From positions 1-17,258 of the forward strand of contig JANRJF010000025.1 in NCBI GenBank assembly GCA_033764095.1: a DNA stretch of 17,258 nt. The letters run 5' to 3'. Each line of letters starts with the position of its first letter. Position 1 is the first letter of the stretch. The translations under genes and the position numbers were made by a program. Shown here piece by piece: positions 1-6,577 of this stretch. This stretch comes from JBDTMT01 sp033764095 (lineage in GTDB: Bacteria > Desulfobacterota > Binatia > HRBIN30 > CADEER01). The notes beneath the pieces are model-generated. The model did no database searches. It was not told the DNA's origin and saw only the letters and a list, made by a program, of their open reading frames with translations.

Positions 1-2
1 TC

Positions 3-347
3 GCCGGGCTCGCCGCCGGGCTGGCGGCGCTCGCCGCGCTGTGCGCCGCGCTCGGCCTCGACGCACGCGTGGCGACGGCGGCGACCGCCGCCCCGTTCGC
101 CTGCGAGCACCTCGGCCAGGTGACGGCGGTCGCCGCGGCCAGCGCCGGCTGTCTCGAGTGCCTGCGCACGCACCAACGCTGGGTCCACCTGCGCCTCTGC
201 CTTGCCTGCGGCCACGTCGGCTGCTGCGATGCCTCCGCCAACCAACACGCCACCCGCCACTTCCGCGCCACCGGCCATCCGATCATTCAATCGCTCGCGC
301 CGGGCGAGGCCTGGCGCTGGTGCTACCTGGACGAGCACGTCGTATGA
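3..347 (+). CDS. UBP-type zinc finger protein (5' end may lie outside the window)
   Basis: The frame is open from the left edge to a TGA at 345-347. The last ~80 residues form a zf-UBP domain: CEHL, then GCLEC, then the block WVHLRLCLACGHVGCC and the paired His of HATRHF..GH. The conserved Cys/His residues of this zinc-binding fold are all visible. Eukaryotic homologues bind the ubiquitin C-terminus; the bacterial role is not known to me. A GTG at 69 would give a compact 92-residue protein of usual stand-alone size, but no ribosome binding site is visible there. Upstream the frame reads as Ala/Leu-rich hydrophobic sequence, so this may instead be the C-terminal tail of a membrane protein, for example a transporter with a UBP tail. 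The stop overlaps the next gene's ATG (ATGA), so the two are probably co-translated. Domain call is firm; the start is not. Confidence 0.75.
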   Translation, partial: AGLAAGLAALAALCAALGLDARVATAATAAPFACEHLGQVTAVAAASAGCLECLRTHQRWVHLRLCLACGHVGCCDASANQHATRHFRATGHPIIQSLAPGEAWRWCYLDEHVV

Positions 348-2029
348 CCACACCGCCGATCAGTCCCATCTTCACCACCCGCCGCGAGCAGGCGTTCCCG
401 GTGCTCACCGCGCACCAGCTCGCCCAGCTCGAGTCCTACGGCACGCGGCGGACGTACCCCGCCGGCGCGCTGCTGTTCAGCGAGGGCGAGCGCCACGTCG
501 GCATGTTCGTCGTGCTGTCGGGTAGCGTCGACATCACGCGCGGCAACGTCTGCGACGACGAGCACGTCGTCACGCACACCCCCGGCATGTTCAGCGGCGA
601 GATCGGCCTGCTGTCCGGCCGCGCGGCGGTCGCGACCGGCCGCGCGCACGAGGACTGCGAGGTGCTGCTGATCGACGAGGCCGCGCTGCACCGCCTGGTG
701 GTCTCGCACGCCGAGCTCAGCGAACTGATCATGCGCGCCTTCATCCTGCGGCGCGTCGCCATGCTCGACAGCGAGACCGGCGGCACCGTGCTGCTCGGCT
801 CGCGGCTGCACGGCGCCACCCACCGCCTGCGCCGCTTCCTCACCCGCAACGCGCAGCCGCACATCTACCGCGACCTCGACCACGACGCCGAAACGGCGGA
901 ATGGATGGAGCACTTCCAGGTCACCGCCGACGACCTGCCGGTGGTGATCACGCGCGACGGCACGGTGCTGCGCAGCCCCACCCTGCGCGCGCTGGCGGAC
1001 GCCATCGGGCTCGGCCCCGAGCCGCTCGACGGCCGCCGCGTCGACGTCGCGGTCATCGGCGCCGGCCCCGCCGGGCTCGCCGCCGCCGTGTACGCGGCCT
1101 CCGAGGGACTGAGCGTCGTGGTGCTGGACGGCAAGTCGCCGGGCGGCCAGGCCGGCTCGAGCTCGAAGATCGAGAACTACTTCGGCTTCCCGACCGGCAT
1201 CTCCGGCGAAGCGCTGGCCGGGCGCGGCTTCGTGCAGGCGCAGAAGTTCGGCGCCGAGGTGGCGATCCCGCGCGAGGTGGTCGGCTTCGAGTGCGGCGGC
1301 GCCGACGGCACCGTCGCCCTGCTGGAGGGCGGCGAACGGCTCGGCGCGCGCGCCGTGGTCATCGCCACCGGCGCCAAGTACCGCAAGCTCGACCTGCCCA
1401 ACCTCGAGGCGTTCGAGGGGCGCGGCATCTACTACAGCGCCGGCCACATGGAAGCGCAGCTGTGCGCCGGCCAGCCGGTGATCGTGGTCGGCGGCGGCAA
1501 CTCCGCCGGCCAGGCGGCGGTCTTCCTCTCCGGACATGCCAGCCACGTGCACATCCTGGTGCGCGCCAAGAGCCTGGCGGCGAGCATGTCCGACTACCTC
1601 ATCCAGCGCATCCGCGCGACGCCGAACATCACCCTGCACACCGAGACGCAGATCACCGCGCTGCACGGCGACGGCCTGCTCGCCGGCGTCGACTGGCAGC
1701 GCGCCGAGGATCCGGTCGAGCCGCGCGCCATCGAGCACGTCTTCCTCTTCTGCGGCGCCGACCCGAGCACCGGCTGGCTGCGCGAGTGCCTGGTGGTCGA
1801 CAGCGCCGGCTTCGTCAAGACCGGCTCCGACCTCACCGCCGAGGACCTGGCGTGGGGCGAGTGGCCGCTGCCGCGCCCGCCGATGCGTTTTGAAACCAGC
1901 CACCCGGGCGTCTTCGCCGTCGGCGACGTGCGCAGCGGGTCGGTGAAACGCTGCGCCGCCGCGGTCGGCGAGGGCTCGACCGCCGTGCAGCTCATCCACG
2001 CGTTCCTCGCCGAGAACCCGCAGCCATGA
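344..2029 (+). CDS. cNMP-binding domain / thioredoxin-reductase-like FAD oxidoreductase lacking the CxxC
   Basis: This is a 561-residue cytoplasmic flavoprotein with three parts. Residues ~20-145 form a cyclic-nucleotide-binding (CRP/FNR sensor) domain with FSEGE and SGEIGLLSGR. Residues ~165-230 form a thioredoxin/glutaredoxin-like domain that keeps the cis-Pro region (DDLPVV) but contains no cysteine. Residues ~233-561 resemble thioredoxin reductase: FAD site VIGAGPAG (~237), NADPH site VVGGGNSAG (~382) and the late FAD motif GVFAVGDVR (~521). The segment that holds CxxC in true thioredoxin reductases reads GIYYSAGHMEAQLC, so the redox disulfide is absent. The protein should therefore pass electrons to something other than thioredoxin. 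The start is the ATG overlapping the upstream zinc-finger stop. Longer in-frame starts exist upstream but would read through the zinc-finger gene. It overlaps the RND adaptor gene downstream, so it may sense a nucleotide and act in the same stress response; that is inference. Confidence 0.88.
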   Translation: MTTPPISPIFTTRREQAFPVLTAHQLAQLESYGTRRTYPAGALLFSEGERHVGMFVVLSGSVDITRGNVCDDEHVVTHTPGMFSGEIGLLSGRAAVATGRAHEDCEVLLIDEAALHRLVVSHAELSELIMRAFILRRVAMLDSETGGTVLLGSRLHGATHRLRRFLTRNAQPHIYRDLDHDAETAEWMEHFQVTADDLPVVITRDGTVLRSPTLRALADAIGLGPEPLDGRRVDVAVIGAGPAGLAAAVYAASEGLSVVVLDGKSPGGQAGSSSKIENYFGFPTGISGEALAGRGFVQAQKFGAEVAIPREVVGFECGGADGTVALLEGGERLGARAVVIATGAKYRKLDLPNLEAFEGRGIYYSAGHMEAQLCAGQPVIVVGGGNSAGQAAVFLSGHASHVHILVRAKSLAASMSDYLIQRIRATPNITLHTETQITALHGDGLLAGVDWQRAEDPVEPRAIEHVFLFCGADPSTGWLRECLVVDSAGFVKTGSDLTAEDLAWGEWPLPRPPMRFETSHPGVFAVGDVRSGSVKRCAAAVGEGSTAVQLIHAFLAENPQP

Positions 2030-3318
2030 AGATCGAATTCTTCTCCACAGAGACGCAGAGGCACGGAGACGCGCAGAGAATGGCGCTGATCGCTTTGCCG
2101 TCTCGTCTTCCCTCTCGGTGTCTCTGTGCCTCGGTGGTGAGTCTTGGTCTTCTTCTGCTCGCCGCCTGCGGGCAGTCCGCCGCGCCGGCGCCGCCGCCAC
2201 CGCCGAAGGTGACGGTGACGCGGCCGGTCGAGCGCGAGGTGGTCGAGTGGGACGAGTACACCGCGCGCCTCGAAGCCACCGAGACGGTCGAGGTGCGGGC
2301 GCGCGTCAGCGGCTACCTGGAAGAGGTGAAGTTCACCGATGGCGCGACGGTGAAAAAGGGCGACGTGCTGTTCGTCATCGACCCGCGGCCGTACGTCGCC
2401 GTGCTGCGTCGCGCCGAGGCCGAGCTGGCGCTCGCCAAGGCGCGCCTCGACCTCGCCGACAAGCGCTTCGAGCGCGCCAGCAAGCTGGTGGCACGCAACG
2501 CCATCTCGCAGGAGGAGGCCGACACGCGTGCCGCCGAGGCGCGCCAGGCGGAGGCCTCGGTACAGGCGGCGGCGGCGGCGCTGGAGGCGGCGCGGCTCGA
2601 CGTCGAGTACACGCAGGTGCACGCGCCGATCGGCGGCCGCGTCAGCCGCAAGCTGGTCACCGAGGGCAACCTGGTGAACGGCGGCTCCGGCACCAACGGC
2701 ACGCTGCTGACCACCATCGTCTCGCTCGATCCGCTCTACGTCTACTTCGAGGCCGACGAGCGCGCCTACCTGAAGTACGTCAAGCTGGCGCAGGAGGGGA
2801 AGCGCCCGAGCTCGCGCGACTCGCGCAACCCGGTGCAGGTCGGCTTCGCCGACGAGCAGGGCTTTCCGCACCAGGGCTACATGGACTTCGTCGACAACCA
2901 CCTCGACGCCGGCACCGGCACGATCGTCGGCCGCGCCGTGCTGCCCAACCCCGAGCTGCTCTACAGCCCGGGCCTGTTCGCGCGCCTGCGCCTGATCGGC
3001 AGCGGCGACTACCGCGCCCTGCTGATCCCGGACCAGGCGCTGCTCAGCGACCAGTCGCAGAAGTTCGTCTACGTCGTCGGCGAGGACAACAAGGCGGTCT
3101 ACCGCGTCGTCACCATCGGCCCGCTGATCGACGGCCTGCGCGTCGTCCACAGCGGCCTGACGCCGCAGGACCGCGTCGTCATCGGCGGCGTGCAGCGCGT
3201 GCACGCCGGCGGCCTGGTGGATCCGCAGGAGGTGCCGCCGCCGACCGCCCCGCCGGCGACCCCGACCAGCGCGCCGGCGCCGACGCCGAGCCTGGCGGGC
3301 AACGGGCGTCGACCGTGA
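2026..3318 (+). CDS. RND efflux pump periplasmic adaptor (membrane fusion lipoprotein)
   Basis: AcrA/MexA-type adaptor of up to 430 residues that would link the inner-membrane RND pump to an outer-membrane channel. Visible parts are a lipobox LLLLAAC (Cys48 from the first ATG), a lipoyl-like segment (VRARVSGYLEEV..DGATVKKGDVLF), a long Ala/Glu/Arg-rich alpha-hairpin (~125-190), the returning lipoyl half (HAPIGGRVSRKLVTEGNLV), beta-barrel and membrane-proximal regions, and a Pro/Ala-rich tail. The ATG at 2026 overlaps the upstream stop (ATGA). However, the first ~40 codons lie inside an inverted-repeat element (2045-2137), so the real start may be ATG 2080, which gives a 29-residue lipoprotein signal peptide preceded by AGAGA. 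GTG 2134/2137 would leave too short a signal. The stop overlaps the permease GTG. Family assignment is secure; the start is uncertain. Confidence 0.93.
   Translation: MKIEFFSTETQRHGDAQRMALIALPSRLPSRCLCASVVSLGLLLLAACGQSAAPAPPPPPKVTVTRPVEREVVEWDEYTARLEATETVEVRARVSGYLEEVKFTDGATVKKGDVLFVIDPRPYVAVLRRAEAELALAKARLDLADKRFERASKLVARNAISQEEADTRAAEARQAEASVQAAAAALEAARLDVEYTQVHAPIGGRVSRKLVTEGNLVNGGSGTNGTLLTTIVSLDPLYVYFEADERAYLKYVKLAQEGKRPSSRDSRNPVQVGFADEQGFPHQGYMDFVDNHLDAGTGTIVGRAVLPNPELLYSPGLFARLRLIGSGDYRALLIPDQALLSDQSQKFVYVVGEDNKAVYRVVTIGPLIDGLRVVHSGLTPQDRVVIGGVQRVHAGGLVDPQEVPPPTAPPATPTSAPAPTPSLAGNGRRP
2045..2137. repeat. imperfect inverted repeat (copy 1), inside the 5' end of the adaptor gene
   Basis: Left arm 2045-2069 begins CCACAGAGACGCAGAGG and right arm 2113-2137 ends CTGTGCCTCGGTGG. 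The arms are reverse complements at about 19 of 25 positions by hand alignment, with a 43-base centre. The same family occurs at 13299-13446, where the left arm shares GGCACGGAGAC and the same ATCGCTT lies just inside. The 'GAGACGCAGAGGCACGGAGA' style of repeat recurs in many unrelated bacterial genomes from environmental assemblies, as I recall. Here the element is translated as the N-terminal region of the lipoprotein adaptor. Confidence 0.8.
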
Positions 3319-6300
3319 ACCTGTCGCACTTCTTCATCGACCGGCCGATCTTCGCGTCGGTCATCTCGATCGTCACCATCATCGTCGGCGCCATCGCCTA
3401 CCGCGCGCTGCCGGTGGCGCAGTACCCCGACGTGGTGCCGCCGACCATCGTCGTCACCGCCTCGTATCCGGGCGCGCCGCCGGAGGTGATCGCCGACACC
3501 GTCGCGACGCCGATCGAACAGGAGATCAACGGCGTCGAGGACATGCTCTACATGTCCTCGCAGAGCACCACCGATGGCAACATGACGTTGACCATCACCT
3601 TCGCGCTCGGCACCGACCTCGACAAGGCACAGGTGCTGGTGCAGAACCGCGTCGCCGTCGCCGAGCCACGCCTGCCCGAGGACGTGCGGCGCATCGGCGT
3701 GACGACGCGCAAGAGCTCGCCCGACCTGCTCATGGTCGTGCACCTGCAATCGCCCGACGGCCGCTACGACCAGCTCTACATCGGCAACTACGGCCTGATT
3801 CAGCTGCGCGACGCGCTCGGCCGCATCGACGGCGTCGGCGCCGTCAACCTGTTCGGCCTGCGCGAGTACAGCATGCGCATCTGGCTCGACCCGGAACGCC
3901 TGGCGGCGCGCAGTCTGACCACCGGCGACATCGTCGGCGCGCTGCGCGAGCAGAACGTCCAGGTCGCCTCGGGCGTCATCGGCCAGCCGCCGAGCCCCTC
4001 CGGCAACGCCTTCCAGGTGCCGGTGACCACGCTCGGCCGGCTGCTGACGCCGGAGCAGTTCGAGCAGGTGGTGGTGAAGACCGGCGCCGACGGACGCGTC
4101 ATCCGCGTGCGCGACGTGGCGCGCATCGAGCTCGGCGCGCGCGACTACTCGGTCAACAGCTACCTCAACAACACGCCGGCGGTAGCGATGGCCATCACCC
4201 AACGCCCGGGCTCCAACGCGCTGGCCACCGCCGACCAGGTGCTGGCGACGATGCAGGAACTGTCGAAGACCTTCCCCGAAGGCCTCGAGTACCGCGTCGT
4301 CTACAACCCGACCGTATTCGTGCGCGAGTCGATCCAGTCGGTGATCCACACCCTGTACGAGGCGGTCGGCCTGGTCGTGCTGGTGGTGCTGATCTTCCTG
4401 CAGACCTGGCGCGCCAGCCTCATCCCGCTGCTCGCCATCCCGGTGTCGCTGGTCGGCACCTTCGCCGCCATGGCGGCGTTCGGCTTCTCGCTGAACATGC
4501 TGTCGCTGTTCGGCCTGGTGCTGGCGATCGGCATCGTCGTCGACGACGCCATCGTGGTGGTCGAGAACGTCGAGCGCCACATCGCCGCCGGGCTGGCGCC
4601 GCGCGACGCCACCCGGCTGGCGATGGAAGAGGTGACGCCGGCGGTGATCGCCATCGCCTTCGGCCTCTGCGCGGTGTTCGTGCCGACCGCCTTCATCACC
4701 GGCATCTCCGGCCAGTTCTACCGCCAGTTCGCGCTCACCATCGCCGTCTCCACCGTGCTGTCGGCGTTCAACTCGCTCACCCTCAGCCCGGCCCTCTGCG
4801 CGCTGCTGCTGCGCCCGCACGACGCGCCGAAGGACCTGTTCGGGCGCGTCTGGGACCGCCTGTTCGGCCGCTTCTTCCGCTGGTTCAACCACGCCTTCGA
4901 TCGCCTCAGCGGCGGCTACGCGCGCAGCGTCGGCTGGCTGCTGCGGCGCAGCGCGCTGCCGCTCGGCCTCTACGCCATCCTCTTCGGCCTCACCGGGGTC
5001 GGCTTCCATCTCATGCCGACCGGCTTCATCCCGGCGCAGGACAAGGGCTACCTGATCGTCGTGCTGCAGCTGCCGGACGGCGCCTCGCTGGAGCGCACCG
5101 ACGCCGTCATGCGCCGCGCCACGCAGATCATCCTCGACACGCCCGGCATCAAGTTCAGCGTCGGCTTCGCCGGCTTCTCCGGCGCGACGCGCTCGAACGC
5201 CTCCAACGCCGGCGCCATCTTCGTCGGCCCGCCGCCGTTCGACGAGCGACCGGCCGACGCGCCGAGCGCCGACGAGCTGCTGCACCGCTTGAAGGATCGC
5301 CTGGCGGTGATCGACGACGCCGACATCTTCGTCATCCCGCCGCCGCCGGTGCAGGGACTCGGCACCTCGGGCGGCTTCAAGCTGCTGGTGCAGGACCGCG
5401 CCGGGCGCGGCATGGCGGCGCTGCAGGAGAACACCGACCAGCTGGTGAACGCGGCGAAGCACGATCCCAACCTGTCCGGCGTGTTCACCACCTTCCGCGC
5501 CGCGACGCCGCAGCTGTTCGCCGACATCGATCGCGTCAAGGCGCAGAAGCTGAACGTCCCGGTGGGCAACATCTTCGACGCGCTGCAGGTCTACCTGGGC
5601 TCGGCCTACGTCAACGACTTCAATCTCTTCGGCCGCACCTTCCAGGTGCGCACGCAGGCCGAGGGCAGCTTCCGCGATCAGGCCGAGGACATCGCCGGCC
5701 TCAAGGTGCGCAACACCCAGGGCGGCATGGTGCCGCTCGGCTCGGTGCTGACGCTGCAGTGGCGCAACGGCCCCGATCGGGTGGTGCGCTACAACATGTA
5801 CCCGAGCGCCGAGGTCAACGGCGACGCGGCGCGCGGCGGCAGCCTCGGCACCGCCATGCAGACGATGGAATCGCTCGCAGCGCAGAACCTGGCGCCGGGC
5901 TTCAGCATCGCCTGGACCGATCTCGCCTACCAGGCGCAGCTCGCCGGCAACACCGCGCTGCTGATCTTCCCGCTCTGCGTGCTGTTCGTCTTCCTCGTCC
6001 ACGCCGCCGAGTACGAGAGCTGGTCGCTGCCGCTGGCGATCATCCTCATCGCGCCGATGTGCCTGCCGTTCGCGCTGCTCGGCCTGTGGCTGCGCGGCAT
6101 CGACAACAACCTGGTCGCCCAGGTCGGCTTCGTCGTGCTCATCGGCCTGGCGGCGAAGAACGCCGTGCTCATCGTCGAGTTCGCCAAGCAGCAGGAGGAG
6201 CACGGCAGGAACTGGTACGAGGCCGCGGTCGAGGCCTGCCGGCTGCGCCTGCGCCCGATCCTGATGACCTCGTTCGCCTTCATCCTCGGCGTGCTGCCGC

Positions 6301-6494
6301 TCGCTCGCGCCACCGGCGCCGGCGCCGAGATGCGCCGCGCCCTCGGCACCGCCGTGTTCAGCGGCATGCTCGGCGTCACGATTCTCGGCCTGTACCTGAC
6401 GCCGGTGTGCTCCGTCACGCTGCGCCGCATCGTGAACTGGCGTACCGCGCGCGCAGCGGCGCCGACGCCTCATTCCGCCGCGCCCCCATCCTGA
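3315..6494 (+). CDS. RND multidrug efflux permease, HAE1 (AcrB/MexF) family
   Basis: This is a 1059-residue inner-membrane proton/drug antiporter subunit of the usual family length. It opens with the canonical FFIDRPIFASVISI. The proton-relay pair Asp410-Asp411 lies in GIVVDDAIVVVENVERH (equivalent to AcrB D407/D408), and Lys948 in AAKNAVLIVEFAKQ corresponds to the relay lysine in TM10. Two groups of hydrophobic helices (~1-30 and 330-500; ~535-560 and 860-1030) surround two large periplasmic porter/docking loops. The start is GTG, whose GTGA overlaps the adaptor's stop, and the second codon onward matches the family N-terminus. No TolC/OprM-type channel follows, so the trimeric outer-membrane partner must be encoded elsewhere. 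The final residues (AAPPS) and the stop codon lie inside the palindrome at 6480-6577. Substrate cannot be told from sequence. Confidence 0.96.
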   Translation: MNLSHFFIDRPIFASVISIVTIIVGAIAYRALPVAQYPDVVPPTIVVTASYPGAPPEVIADTVATPIEQEINGVEDMLYMSSQSTTDGNMTLTITFALGTDLDKAQVLVQNRVAVAEPRLPEDVRRIGVTTRKSSPDLLMVVHLQSPDGRYDQLYIGNYGLIQLRDALGRIDGVGAVNLFGLREYSMRIWLDPERLAARSLTTGDIVGALREQNVQVASGVIGQPPSPSGNAFQVPVTTLGRLLTPEQFEQVVVKTGADGRVIRVRDVARIELGARDYSVNSYLNNTPAVAMAITQRPGSNALATADQVLATMQELSKTFPEGLEYRVVYNPTVFVRESIQSVIHTLYEAVGLVVLVVLIFLQTWRASLIPLLAIPVSLVGTFAAMAAFGFSLNMLSLFGLVLAIGIVVDDAIVVVENVERHIAAGLAPRDATRLAMEEVTPAVIAIAFGLCAVFVPTAFITGISGQFYRQFALTIAVSTVLSAFNSLTLSPALCALLLRPHDAPKDLFGRVWDRLFGRFFRWFNHAFDRLSGGYARSVGWLLRRSALPLGLYAILFGLTGVGFHLMPTGFIPAQDKGYLIVVLQLPDGASLERTDAVMRRATQIILDTPGIKFSVGFAGFSGATRSNASNAGAIFVGPPPFDERPADAPSADELLHRLKDRLAVIDDADIFVIPPPPVQGLGTSGGFKLLVQDRAGRGMAALQENTDQLVNAAKHDPNLSGVFTTFRAATPQLFADIDRVKAQKLNVPVGNIFDALQVYLGSAYVNDFNLFGRTFQVRTQAEGSFRDQAEDIAGLKVRNTQGGMVPLGSVLTLQWRNGPDRVVRYNMYPSAEVNGDAARGGSLGTAMQTMESLAAQNLAPGFSIAWTDLAYQAQLAGNTALLIFPLCVLFVFLVHAAEYESWSLPLAIILIAPMCLPFALLGLWLRGIDNNLVAQVGFVVLIGLAAKNAVLIVEFAKQQEEHGRNWYEAAVEACRLRLRPILMTSFAFILGVLPLARATGAGAEMRRALGTAVFSGMLGVTILGLYLTPVCSVTLRRIVNWRTARAAAPTPHSAAPPS

Positions 6495-6577
6495 CCTTCC
6501 CCGCTCGCACGGGGGAAGGAACCGGACCATCAGATTCCTTCCCCCGCGTAAGCGGGGGAAGGTCAGGATGGGGGCGC
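6480..6577. repeat. composite REP-like palindrome between and inside two convergent genes
   Basis: Bases 6480-6502 (starting GCGCCCCCATCC) are the exact reverse complement of 6555-6577, a 23-bp perfect outer stem. Within it, 6537-6547 and 6552-6562 form a perfect 11-bp hairpin with loop GTAA. Bases 6495-6502 and 6512-6519 form an 8-bp hairpin, and 6511-6521 can alternatively pair with 6535-6545 (11 bp). The layout is two head-to-head copies of one unit, as in REP/BIME elements. Both convergent stop codons lie in the outer stem. It may act as a bidirectional terminator or RNA-stabilising hairpin, but there is no T-tract. Confidence 0.88.

Noticed and set aside
323..2200. Minus-strand open frame antisense to the flavoprotein
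   Set aside because: Arg/Ala/His-rich shadow of a well-supported gene.
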